Below, piece after piece: positions 31,300-42,508 of a stretch of DNA of 64,000 bases. The notes under the pieces are model-generated. The model had not been told where the DNA came from, ran no database searches, and was given only the letters and a program-made list of their open reading frames with translations. Source of the stretch: Ceratothoa steindachneri (lineage: Eukaryota > Arthropoda > Malacostraca > Isopoda > Cymothoidae); the NCBI GenBank assembly GCA_963969495.1, contig OZ018318.1:99393357-99457356 (forward strand), in the 5' to 3' direction. A program made the position numbers and the translations under genes. Positions within the stretch are counted from its first letter, which is position 1, and each line of letters starts with the position of its first letter.

Positions 31300-33390
31300 T
31301 TAATTTTTGAGATGAAGCCAAAGACTATTTAAACAATAATATTAATTATGATTTGGTAATTTATGTTTTTTTACAGAACAAGAAGAGGAACGGACGAAAT
31401 ATTTGAATTCAGAGCAGGTTTTAGCGATTTCGTATATGTTGATTCTTCTACCCTGAATGTGGTCGGACATTTATTGTTTTTCTAATGTTACTGACGTCTT
31501 ACAATTTATTATGTGATCTCTTATAAAGGAATGTTCTTTTTCAAAAGAACAGACACTGTCCTATTGCTAATTCACATATGCGAAGAGTAACGGGGCTCCA
31601 AACGATTGCACAGTGCTGCCGATATATGAAGCCGAGGAACAACCTGGACAAATAAACTTATATACAACACCACTGTATGAATAATCGGGTACTCGATCCC
31701 TTACATCGGTAGGAAAAAAATTGCACAGATTTATCATTTACAAATACGAACATACATTTTATTTGACAGAAATAGTGTTTGACAAACAATGAGAATTTTC
31801 GTCTTCATAACTTATTTATAGTTCCCATTTCTGAAAATTTAAAATAATAGATTTGTTTAGGGACATTAGATATAACTACAATTTTGAATAAAATTTGGTT
31901 AGAAATACTTTAATCATTTTATTAATATATAATAACAAGAACTGAAAAAGTTTATACCTATCCGAGTGAACGTAGGCTTTCGGAAAACTGTAGTGACAAT
32001 GCAGTCATATTTATTACGAAAAACAAGGTCAAAAAAGGGCAAGGTTAAAGTTTGTTTCTCTAGCTATTGTATATGTGATGTTTGGATGCATTATATTTAA
32101 GTATTGGAAGAAAGCTTTAGCTTTGGGGGTGAAACTACAAAAGAATCACCAACAAAACGCTTATAGAACAGAGGACGATAGTCAGATGGAGAATCTTGGA
32201 ACATTTTCGATTCCAGATGAGTCATGAAAATATCTGCCGATAAAGAGGACTAATCGGTGATGTCATAGCCACACCTTCAGTTTGTTGGTGAATTTTATTG
32301 TTGATTGTAAAGTATGTACATTTAAAAAATTATGCTTAGTAAAGATCTAAATCTATTTCTGGTAAATCCTGCAAGTTTTCTCTTTCTGTAAAAATTCTAT
32401 CTAAAGTTATGTTTATGTTTACTTCTACAGCAATGTTAATAAAGAGATATTTAACATCAAAGCTGACAAAAACATATCTGCTGTGAAAGGATAATTTAAA
32501 AGTCCTTTTAGAAACTCATATGAATTTAAAATGGCAAATTAATTATTAGAAAAGCGAGAGAGCAAAGAGACAATATATTCAGCAAATTTGTACAAAGGTA
32601 ACTTATAGGAGGCTAAAATTGGTCGTAGCGGAATTTCAGGCAAATAATGAAGCTGCGCAAATAAGGTGCCTTTGGCAAATATTTGTGAATATTAGACTTC
32701 GGTTAATATTTGATTCTTCCTTATACATGATAAAAAACGGTTTATCTGATCTTCATTTTTCAAGACCATTTTATTAATAGGCTAAAAAATTTCAGTAAAT
32801 TTAGAAGTATCTGCTAAAATGGAGTGAATTTTTTTGAAAAAAATTATTATGATTCATAATAACTACATCATTTCCTTTATATGGTCTAGTTATAATAATT
32901 TTACTGATGCACGATGACTTCGCTAGTATCGCAAGATCTTCCTTACGGAAAATTCATATTCTTAACTCTGTTGAAAATATCATAGTTCATTTAGAGAATT
33001 TTAATTTAAATTGATCAAACTTACCAATACATGGAAGAGAGTGTATATCATTGCATATCGTTTCACCGGGAAAAAAAGAAGGAGAGGGTTTTTTTAAGGT
33101 TAAATGAAGGTACTTTAAATTTGAAGTCAAATGAAAAGAGAAACTTTTCACGCGGATATAAATTATAATCTGAGAGATACCAAATGACGTTCTCTGGTTT
33201 AAAAGATTTAGGTGAGGACAAACCTTAAGAATTCAGTTTCTTGTCATGAAGATTTTTTGTTTCAAACAAAATATTCTTGGAGATCACGTTCTGCAAAGTT
33301 GGCAAAGAGGATAAAATCAATAAATGTTAATTTAACTTTTAGGTTGGAGCGCAATTCCAATACATCAATAGATTTAATTGTTTTATATGT
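31300..33390 (-). mobile_element. Penelope-like element 2 (decayed)
   Basis: Minus-strand copy with pieces of every part in order. The N-terminal domain is near 33200-33050 (words like DYNLYP and FKVPSFNLKK). The linker RPYKGNDVVIMNHN is near 32880, the RT palm with ADIFMTHLE is near 32220, and the GIY-YIG region is at about 31700-31550. The C-terminal end is near 31350. Its 3' half is the inverted counterpart of 33395-34480. Full of stops. Confidence 0.8.
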
Positions 33391-33394
33391 TTAA

Positions 33395-34480
33395 ATTTAC
33401 AGTCAATTTCATAGCTATCGGCAGTTATTTTCATGACTCATCCGGAATCGAAAATGTTTCAAGATTACCATCTGACTGTCCTCCTCTGTTCTATAAGTAT
33501 TTTGTCAATGACACTTTTGCAGTATTCCAAAATGAAGCTCAAGGTGAATCTTTCTTCCAATACTGGAATACAATCCAAACATCACATATACCATTGAAAC
33601 AGAAACAAATTTAACCTTACCATTTTTTAAACCGATTTTTCGTAAGAGACAAGATTATGTGGGGGTCGAAGATCGAACCTAGTAAACATTTGTGTGAAAA
33701 ATGTACCATAACTAACTCAGACCCTACAATTCCTCTGTCACTACAGTTTTCTGAAAGCTTGTGATTTTAAAAGTAAAATTTTAGCCATAAAAACTTTGTT
33801 ATATTATGGTTACCATCTCTCCTCCACTTATAGCTAATATAGCTAATAAAAGCTATGCGTAGGTATATATTGATAAAATGATTAATATATCTACACGATA
33901 TTTATTCACCCAAAGTAGATATAACTATTGTCCTTAAACAAATCCATTATTTTAAATTTTATGAAATGGGAACTATAAATAAGTTATCCAGGCGAAAATT
34001 TCATTGCTTGTCAAACAATATTTCTGTCAAATAGAATGTAAGTTCGTATTTTTAAATGATAAATAGTCCAAAATCTCTCCCTGTTAAGGATCGAGTACCC
34101 GATTGTTCGCCCAGTGGTGTTGTCTACAAGTTTATTTGTCCAGGTTGTTCTTCGTCTTCATATATCGGCAGCACTGTGCGTTCGTTGGGAGCCCGTTACT
34201 CATCAGATATAGGAATTAGCCATAGGACAGTGTCTGTTCTTTCGGAAAAAGAACATTCGACAATAAGAGATCACATAATAAATTGTAAGACGCCAGTGAC
34301 GATAGAAGACTTTAATATCATAGCCAGCAAATAAATGTCCGACCGCACTCAGGATCGCAGAATCAATATACATTAAATTTTTAAACAAACTGAATTTAGA
34401 TAATTCGTCCATTCCTCTTACTCTCTGTAAAAACCACAACTAACCAAAGCATACTCAATATTATGGTTCGAATAGTCATC
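33395..34480 (+). mobile_element. Penelope-like element 3, 5'-truncated, head to head with element 2
   Basis: Plus-strand copy of the same family. It starts in the RT palm: SYFHDSSGIENV at about 33421, then FVNDTFAVFQNEAQGESFF as the D-D-box region at 33504. It runs through the C-terminal part and an open GIY-YIG segment at 34056-34334 (GVVYKFICPGCSSSSYIGST, then GISHRT). The coding end has words like DRT-RIAESIYIK. Positions in this copy and in 31300-32300 sum to about 65,790, showing an inverted pair centred near 32,900. Confidence 0.82.
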
Positions 34481-34667
34481 AGTTAAAACATTTCATCACT
34501 TAATGTTAGAGGTGACTCCATATCATCAACGTCACTCGGGCTCACAGATTTCGCAGAAGACACATGTATAAAAGAAGGTAATAGACGTAATACACACCGC
34601 AGACATATGTTGACTGATAATTTAACAATAAGACAGAAATTTAGTTTTAATATAAAAATTACTCACT

Positions 34668-34818
34668 TCATTTATACATGAACTCCAGTCGTCTTGGTTT
34701 GATGGAGAACTCGTATAATATCCTGTCCTGCATCTCCTTATTTTTGTCCAGGTCGTTCAAAATTATTTGCCCAAATGGCTTATTTTTTTTATATTCAGCA
34801 CTGTCTTTCTCCATTTCT
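34668..34818 (-). other. Candidate exon (unidentified)
   Basis: Minus-strand open frame from an ATG at 34814 with a normal, charged composition (MEKDSAEYKKNKPFGQIILN, then EFSIKPRRLEFMYK). It is preceded by a pyrimidine-rich stretch ending in TTAG (34817-34818), like a 3' splice site. The frame ends in TGA just before GTGAGT (34666-34661); a weaker GTATAA donor lies a few bases earlier. I do not recognise the protein. It is the best candidate for host coding sequence in the window, but chance is not excluded. Confidence 0.25.
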
Positions 34819-35046
34819 AAGTAAAGGGTAAAAATAAAGCAGCCTTGCAAAACACAATTGATCTTTACACATAAACGCACAGAATAACAGCAATCAAATA
34901 ACGACAGCGGCGTGCACAACAAACATTAGCCAGCGACCGATCTGACTGTCACCTGTACTGTACTCTTGGCAAGAGATGCCAGTTAGTCTTTTACACCTAC
35001 CAGGCTCGTTCGTATTAGACCAAGTTGCTAGATAATTTACGGGAAT

Positions 35047-35161
35047 GATCGTAGATTCTTCAGGGTGAAAGGAAATTTTAGCTGGATTCGACGTTCTTTA
35101 TTCGGTGGGAGCGTAGACTTGTATACAAGTAAGAACAAAAATTGTTAACTCTAACTGCCTC
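35047..35161 (+). repeat. Interspersed repeat R1, copy 1
   Basis: About 115 bp (GATCGTAG...TTAGCTGGATTCGACGTTCTTTATTCGG...AACTGCCTC) repeated with ~80% identity at 39799-39914. It may be part of an LTR; no matching coding region was found. Confidence 0.65.
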
Positions 35162-35289
35162 AAAGATTTATTTAGAGAAAAAAAATACAATAGGTTTTTA
35201 CAAATATTTAAAATTTAATACATATATGTACAAAAATAGATGGTAATAGTGGTGAAAGGTTTTTTTAAATTAGCGGAGAAGAGTAAGAA

Positions 35290-35884
35290 ATAAATGGGTT
35301 TTCCCCCCGGAGTTGTCCTGGGATCATGTTTTAATCTATACATTAGTTATTTTTCTTTTTTATATTATACATTTAAATCGTATACCATTTTTGGTCGCAT
35401 TTATTACTATAGTATTTACACATTTCTAATTCGAGTTGTTCTTTTATTCGTTGTTGTTTATTTTAGTCATATCTGGTTATTTATTGTAAACTTATTTAAT
35501 CACTTTAGTACCATTATTTATTTACTTTTCGTTAATATTATTTACTTTTCTCACTTAAAATTATTTTTCAATTACTGGTTTTAATCATTATTTAGTCACT
35601 TGTTTTAATCACTTATTATCATTATTTATTCGCTTTTTATTATTAACTTCTACTTTATTTATTCACTTTTCGTTAATATTATTTTCCCTTCGCACCTTAG
35701 ATTATTATCCACTAACTTGTCTTAATCACTAATTTAGTCACTTTAATATCGTTATTTATTCAGTCACTTATTATCGTTATTCACTTCGTTATTATTATTA
35801 ATTTTTTGCACTAATCACTTTATTAACGTTATTTATTCACTTTTTGTTATTATATTCTACATTTTTTCATACTTTAGACTTATT
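35290..35884. repeat. AT-rich degenerate tandem repeat
   Basis: From about 35440 to 35875 the words TTATTTATTCACTTTTCGTTA and TTTAGTCACTT recur irregularly. Open frames here are low complexity. It directly follows, on the minus strand, the end of the LINE ORF1 relic. Confidence 0.5.
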
Positions 35885-36903
35885 ATTCAATATCCGATGT
35901 TTTTTGTCCACTTTTTATCTTCTTGTAGGTGGACATATTGACGGTGTGAGTGCACGAGTCCAGGATGAACATCGCGCGATCCATCAGTAGTCCTCATATT
36001 TCCTTCTGCGAACATCGTCCTTCGTAGGTCCACTTGTAGTCGCCACGGTAGATGCCTTTGAGCATTTTTTCTATGTTTCGTTTTGGGGGTCTGCATACAG
36101 GAAAACCGAAGACTGAGATTCACATCCTTGGCGTCGAAGAAGAAACCCCGCAGTAGGATATCCTTTTTCTCCGAGTGGGTTACTCCAGCATAATTTAGGA
36201 TTTCGTCTTCATCTTCTTCTGAGCTTTGTAGAGGTTGGCTTTTTTTCCTTTCTTTTCTCTCTTCCTTCTTTGTTTCTTGTCTCACTTCTGTCTTCGTTTT
36301 GTTTCTTTTAAGTTTTTTCTTCGAGCTCTTTTTTGAGTTTACGCTTTTCTCCGATTCTTCTTCCTCCGTGGTTACTTCTTCCTCTGTGCGTTTTTGATGC
36401 TGTTTGGCTGCTTCATCTTCTTTGTTTGTTTGTGTTGACAAATTGGATATTTAGTATTTCCTGCGACGTGTGATTGGGCGGGAAGCACAGCTTTTTCTTA
36501 ACCTGGCAATACGAGCTTCGGGGCTGTGACTCCAATGACGTTCGATTTAGGCGTTGCCGTCGCCTCTATGTAGGTTCTTTTTTGCCTCCTTTTGCTTTTT
36601 AATCAACTCACATTTTGTTCGGAGAGCTTCCTTGTTGACAGGATATATCATGGCCGAGGCCCTGTGATGCTCTCCGCAGTTCACTCATCTTGGTTTTTCC
36701 GACGTACAATCCCTCTAACCGTGACCAATTTTTGAGCAGACGGAGCAAGTGACGTCGGGCGCAGTACATTCCCTCGCGGGTTGTTTTTCCACGGCAAAGC
36801 ATCGGAAGCATCTTTCCAGGTTGGTGAATTCTTCAGCTTCGATCTGCTTTCTGGCTTCTTCTGAGATTATATTTTCAATGTCGCCGTCCGTCGAACTCAC
36901 CAT
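35885..36903 (-). pseudogene. Jockey-type LINE ORF1 relic
   Basis: Minus-strand gag-like frame, broken by frameshifts. The 5' part (36903-36715) reads ARKQIEAEEFTNLE and CFRCFAVEKQPAREC, CSVCSKIGHG. After a shift it gives VNCGEHHRASAMI, corresponding to CISCGQGHRTMAMS of the intact family B ORF1. The next piece (36441-36100) is a lysine/glutamate-rich stretch. The end, after another shift, has FPVCRPPKRNIEKMLKGIYR and YKWTYEG, matching the conserved C-terminal block of ORF1 (FPFPEE..., YKWEYDS). No ORF2 follows. This is a separate, diverged jockey-like family. Confidence 0.72.
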
Positions 36904-36904
36904 T

Positions 36905-38449
36905 GCCTAGCCGTGCGGAGTCTCAATAAGCCTGAGAAGGGCTATATTCAGCACTCCGAAGATGGTTTCTACGATAGTGTTCTGAGGTGGTTTTGTTCCC
37001 CACCGGATGATGTGGAGAGGAACCCGCTTAAGGTCGAGGTGGGGCCCCCTTCGGGCAGTGTTTCCCCTCTTCCTTCATGTGTAGATTCTCGTTCTTGATG
37101 GAAGAATTCTCTTCTTCCGAATAAGCGACACTGAGGTGGATAACTGTCTGGTGAGGGCATTTTGATATTCTACCCTTAACTTTTCCTCCTTTGCAACAAC
37201 AAAACATGATGACTCACTCCAATTACAATTTATTACTCCAATTCTGAGTCTAAGTGTCACCTGAAATTGAAAGCTAAAAGGGAAAGTGGAAGAAAAAGTT
37301 TGCGATCCCCGTGCCCCTCCCTCACCACCCAACCAGTCCCTCCCGGAAGAGGGACCCGGTCGGGGAAGGGGCGAGGCCCGGTTCCCCTGAGTTTCCCCGG
37401 TGCCCTCCTACCTCTGAGCCGGAAGGCATCGAGGAAAAAGAGCTCCCAGAAGGGGAAAGAGGGAAGGGAAGAATAAAGAAGTAAGGATAGGACTCCCTCA
37501 CAAAATACTGCTCTATATATAGTTATTCTATGTAAACTTTAAGCGATATAAAATTTAGCCAATCAGGATTAAGCTGATTTTAATGACAAGTTTTACGTTT
37601 TAATTTATTCTCTCACACATAGCGTTAATAAAATGAAAAATAGGAGAAAAGGTGTGAGAGAGAAAGAGTAAAAGAATAGAGCGTCCGGTCCCCTCCCTTC
37701 CGTCTTCCCCATTCGCCTCCCTCCTTGTGCCCTCGGGCAACGGTGGGGGTGTTTAGGGAAAGAGGCTGAGAACATGGAGAGGAAGAGGAATCCGAGCGAT
37801 AGTATAAGGGAAAACAAGTAGGAGATTAGATAGGTGACCTAGGTGGTCTTGGCCCTAAATCTAAACGCGGTGCTAATATCATGGTGTGTATCACCCACCC
37901 TCGTTTGCATTTAGAGCTCATTGAAATTGACAGTATTAAGGGAATAGGAAGAAAAGGGAGGAAGTTGGAGAGTTGCAAGTTGTTAAATCGTTATAAGTTG
38001 ATAATTTAATAGAAGAGTAAGGGCCTGAATTATAGGTTATTGGTATCAAGCCTTTCTGTTATATTATTTGTGATAGTTGTTGTTGGCGTTCAAACCGTTG
38101 TTAGATTGTAAGTTAGTTACTGGTAAAGTTTATTGTTATTGTTTTCGTTTGTATGTATTTGTTGTTAGCCTACTTTTTGACTGCATCAACATTGTATGTT
38201 TTGATTGCATTTCCTTTTATTCTTTAATTCTTTCCTCCTGTTCTTCTGATTCTTCATTTATTTTGTGGAAATTTCCTTCTTTTTGGTATATATCGGTGAG
38301 TCTTAATTGGATTTTATCTAAAGGCTGTATCTATCGGTTATCTTAATCGGGATTTTTTCCTTGTCGTTATATGTGTTAGGTTTAGGTTCTCTAAATCAAA
38401 ATATCCTCTTCATCTTCTTCTCTGTCCTTTGTGGTCATGCTGCTCAGAA
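36905..38449. other. Region with two GC-rich islands, no gene recognised
   Basis: 37300-37480 and 37684-37770 are GC-rich against an AT-rich background and may be the 5' UTR of the LINE relic or another retroelement. The segment 37549-37645 (AAATTTAGCCAATCAGGATTA...) is repeated at 39918-40014. No domain was recognised in any frame. Confidence 0.4.
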
Positions 38450-39035
38450 ACAGTCTATGCGGTCCCCATCCGGCCCTTTGCACAATTTAATTGGCTAGTT
38501 CTTCTCCAATTTCATTTCTTGTCTTTTCAATGACTGCTTTCGCATTCTTCCTTATTAGTGTGTTAAGAGATCCAATGGTTACTTCTCTGTGTAGATCTTC
38601 CATTCTTCTTCTTTCTATCCTTATCGTGTTTGTTATGAGATACATTGCTTTGTTTTGGATCCTCTGTAATTTTAAAAGGTTGCTTCTTGATATAGTATAG
38701 CAATGCCCTCTGGGCATTCCTATAATAAAATCCTCCCGCGAACTGTATGTTCATACAATCTTATGTTGCTGGAGGTGGGATGTCTGCTGTATAGATGGCG
38801 TACAATACTGAACTCAGACACCCACCCTGATAACCCCTGCTTCAAGCTTATTAGGTTCCCCTTGGTGACTGCCTGTGTCTATATACGCGTATCTATCCAT
38901 GACATAATGGCATGGTAGTCTCTCAATTTTATTGTTTAGTCCTAGTTGAAGTATTTTAAAACGTAAGCCCCACTGCCAAACCTTGTCGAAAGCTTTAGAC
39001 ACATCTCTGCACACGATTTCTACGCTCATCTTTTC
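38450..39035 (-). pseudogene. Jockey-type LINE ORF2 relic with internal deletion
   Basis: Two minus-strand pieces. The first (39029-38814) has VEIVCRDVSKAFDKVWQWGL and LEAGV, the A-box and start of the GVPQG region of RT. The second (38717-38487) has SNLLKLQRIQNKAMYLITNT and a C-terminal piece, the part after the YADD domain. The catalytic YADD segment between them is absent. At the junction sits a 29-bp palindrome (38696-38724) that recurs at 60711. Confidence 0.7.
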
Positions 39036-39040
39036 GTTCT

Positions 39041-39798
39041 TCGCCTTTGCAAGTTTTTTCTTTTATCAGGCATAGTGCTGTAGTAGTTGCAGCTACTTGC
39101 GAACTAAACCTCTTTTTATGTACATTTCTTTGTGTGTAGGAACCACATTAAACTATACAGAAAGGAGTTAAATTCATATTGATATATACACGAATTTATT
39201 ATCTCTGGACACTGGAATTTTCACTATTTACACTTAAAAAAAGCATTCAATCTACATTAGTAAACTTACTTGATTTTTTATTTCTTTAAAATAAAACACT
39301 ATTATTGCCCGTTTGTTTGTTTTCTCTTGCTCCAGTGTTGCTCAAAGTAGTCCAGTACGAAGGAATAAACTCGAATCATTCTTGCCGTCAAGTCTCGCAG
39401 AGCTCGATGATTTTTGGTGCTTCGAGGAGCAGCCCTGCGATGAAATGATCGTACGTTAAATTCAATCCACGGTGTCGGGCGGCAAAAAGGCACAAATTAG
39501 TGGCTGCTTAGGTGAAGACAGAAGGCTCGCTGGTGGTGGAATACGTTCCAGCCTCTCGAGCTGTAATGCAGCCTAGAGTCCATGATTTTCGCCATCCCAT
39601 AACGGTTGCTTCTCTGTAGATGGGAGCTCGATGGAAGCGGATTAGGTCAAATTGGTAAAGTGAGAAGCTGCCTGCTCGCTTTGTGAATCCTTTTATGGTT
39701 TGATCACACTGCTTGTCCGATGTAGATCAGTCACCAGTTATGGAGGGTGGGGGAGGGGGTAGTTTGGTAGGTTGGGTTTGGTAGGCTGGATTATTAGG
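39041..39798. other. No gene recognised
   Basis: A 63-codon minus-strand frame (39493-39302) has a plausible composition (STKNHRALRDLTARMIR, SFVLDYFEQHW) but no domain I know. Nothing else was recognised. Confidence 0.3.
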
Positions 39799-40014
39799 TG
39801 ATCGTAGCTTCCTCAATGTGAAAAGAATTTTTTAGCTGGATTCGACGTTCTTTATTCGGCCAGGGCGTAGACTTATATTACAAGCAAGAACAAAAGTGGT
39901 AACTAACTGCCTCCCTACAAAATTTAGCCAATCAGAATTAAGCTGATTTTAATGGCGAGTTTTATGTTTAATTTATTCTCTCACACATAGCTTTAATAAA
40001 ATGAACAATCAGCT
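39799..40014 (+). repeat. Interspersed repeat R1, copy 2, joined to repeat R2
   Basis: 39799-39914 matches 35047-35161. The continuing 39918-40014 matches 37549-37645. The two single repeats elsewhere are therefore two parts of one element, present here in linked form. Confidence 0.65.
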
Positions 40015-40097
40015 TTTAAGACAGATTTTAAGATTAAACATAAGCGCTACAAAAATTGGCCAATCAGCTTTAAGATAGATATTAAAGAACAATTTTC

Positions 40098-42475
40098 GTT
40101 CAAACACTTTAAAACTACGCCTTGGCCAACTGGGAATGCTACAGAAGAATCCATGGCGAATTTGAACCAGCTGACCTAAGCGAAGCAACAATAGATCAGA
40201 TCTACGGGGAGCTGGAGAGGACAACAGCCTCCATCACCGATGCTGACCGCGAGTGCGTACCTATAACAGGGTACAAAACTCTTTCACAACCTAGATTAAC
40301 CGAGGAGATGAAAGAGACCACTAAGGAGCACAGGGAGGTGTATAAAAAAATCATAAGAGCAAGTACAATTCTGGAAAGAAGCTCGCTGCTACGACGCCTG
40401 AGTGGAGATCCTAAGCAGGCTATAAACTAACAACCCGCCGAAATCTGGGACGGCCTTATAGCCAGGGTAGACATCGAGGTGAGCCGAGAAAAATTCTGGC
40501 GACTAGTGAAGAAACTAAAATGCCCTTCAAGTAGATAAAAGACCCAAATTAAGGAGGGCGGTGACTATTTGGAGGATCCGGCGATCCTGGAAGAGAGATT
40601 CCGCACGTTCTGAAAGAATATCTTCTTAAAAACACTTGAGGGCAATGTGGAATTCGATCACGAATTCGAAGGTCAGCTAAATGAAGATCTTTATCGGATA
40701 ATACATCGAACGCACCCACAAGCCCACGTCGACGAAGGGAGGAGATGGTGGACCATGGCCGACCGATAACAACAGAGGAGGTCATGTTAACTGTGTAAAC
40801 CTTCAAACAAAAAGCACCAGGCTGGACGAGCATCACTAAAAATAACTTGGTACATGCCCTCCGGCAGATCATTCAGTGAATTACGAACATCTATAACGCT
40901 TTCCTGAATACGGGCTACTCCTCCGACGATCTAAAAATGGCCAAAATATTTATATTCCTAAAGTGAGGAAGCCCCTCTCCCCCGATCAACTGGCTGATTA
41001 CAGGCCAATATCTCTCCTAGAGTTTTGGGGCAAAGTCTACGATAAGCTTCTAGCTAACAAGCTTCAAGACCAACTAACTGAGCTGGAAGCCTACAACCCT
41101 TATCAACACGGATTCTGTAAGAGAAGGGAGACTGACAAAGCCCTGGCCCTTCTCATCGAAAACTCGCCCGCTGTAAAGCTGAAGTGAAATACATAGACGT
41201 GGTGTTGCGTGATGTGCAAAAGGCCTTCGATAAGGTTTGGCTGAGAGGTCTACAATACAAGATCTTAGGGCTCCAACTAAACCCGATCCTGGAAAGGGTC
41301 TTCTGTTACTACATCATGGAAAGAAAAGCCCAAATCTTTGTCGAGGGCTTCAAAGGCCCCGAGTTCGAACTCGAGGCGGGTGTTCCACAGGATAGCTGTC
41401 TGAGTCCACTGTTGTACCTGGTGTACACATTGGACTTACCTGCTCCAGTTGGGGGGGATGTGATGTACCTACAGTTTTCAGATGACATCACGCAAATCAT
41501 ATTCAGTTCCTATAGGAACGCTGGAGCTCAAACAAGGGAGACAGCTGCCGAAATCGAAAACATCAATCGATTCGAAAGAATGTGGAAAATTAAGACCAAC
41601 CGCTGAAAGTTCCAAATCATTCCAGTAACCCGCCGGAAACTTGATAACGCCATAGTTGACAACAAAGTTTACCACTATGCCAACAAGGGTGAAGTCCTAC
41701 GTCTGCGCATCAGCAAAACAGGGTATAAGAAGCATATCAACAACCGAATCTCCCTAGCCAAGAGAGCTTGGAAAACTGTACATCTTCAAAAGCTTCAGCG
41801 CTAATAACATCAAAAAGCTATACACTGCCATGGTACGCTCAACACTGGTGTACCCTGCAGTGGTAATGCAGGCAGCTAGTTCTACCTCTCTCAGGCAGAT
41901 GCAGATGGTTCATAACAAAGCTGCCCGTATTCGGCAGACAGAACTGCACGCAAGATCAGGACTGAAACCATTGAATATGGTCCTCCAGAGGCTAGGAAGA
42001 AAGACTTGGAAAAAGGTAGAAGAAGAAATCCTCCCGCTTATAGATGTCAACCTCAACATTCCACGACCGCAATCTAGACGTGTCACCAGGAGAGCCTTAT
42101 TCCCAAATGGAAGACTATGCTCCCGGGAAGAACAAAACGAAGTATACACCTAAATAAGTCAACCGATCACTCCAACGAATCAAGAAGGAATCCTAAATAA
42201 AGACACAGGAAAAAAAAATACAAAATAACAAAAGAGGCGAAGTGCCCCAAAACTAAAACTAAATTAAAACTCAAGTAAATAAATAAAGAAATATATAAAT
42301 AAAAAAGGTGAAGTGCCCAACTAAATCAAAGAAGAAAAATAATAAAACAAAAATTGAAACTAAAAAGAGGAGAAGTGCCCACATACCGGCAAAGTGATAA
42401 TAAAAATAAATAAAAAAAATTAAAAAGTAAAGCTAATGAATAAGCAAAATCAATTAATAAAAGAGGAAGATATCA
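40098..42475 (+). mobile_element. LINE family B-like, copy 3 (5'-truncated, decayed)
   Basis: Starts at the point matching AAAAATTACGCC-ATGGCCAACTGG of family B ORF2 (17013 onward) and continues to the ORF2 stop at about 42153. A 3' UTR with three AAAGAGGCGAAGTGCCC-type motifs follows (cores 42236-42246, 42307-42317, 42369-42379). The ATCTCATCTTT end is not seen. The family is about 65-70% alike to B in protein. Confidence 0.85.
40122..42153 (+). pseudogene. LINE ORF2 fragment (RT), broken
   Basis: Pieces in order. 40122-40430 has EPADLSEA, ADRECVPITGYKT and SSLLRRLS. 40963-41187 has LADYRPISLLEFWGKVYDK and YNPYQHGFCKRRE. 41184-41606 has KYIDVVLRDVQKAFDKVW, EAGVPQDSCLSPLLYLVYTL and the catalytic box YLQFSDDITQI. 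41830-42153 holds the C-terminal part (MVRSTLVYPAVVMQAASSTS). The catalytic box reads FSDD against YADD in the intact copy, and the GVPQG box reads GVPQD. There are several frameshifts and stops, and the endonuclease is missing. Confidence 0.85.
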
Positions 42476-42508
42476 TTCACATATATATGCACATAGAGGT
42501 GTCACCAG

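Noticed and set aside
34203..34439. Minus-strand 78-codon frame
   Set aside because: Reverse reading of the Penelope GIY-YIG region, whose plus-strand frame carries the family motifs.
35290..35584. Hydrophobic 96-codon frame resembling a small membrane protein
   Set aside because: Lies in AT-rich degenerate repeat DNA; Phe/Tyr/Ile content follows base composition, and no motif is present.
36905..38449. Host CpG-island-like promoter in the GC-rich stretch
   Set aside because: GC-rich islands here sit beside LINE relics, which in this window are themselves GC-rich; no exon or transcription signal supports a host promoter.
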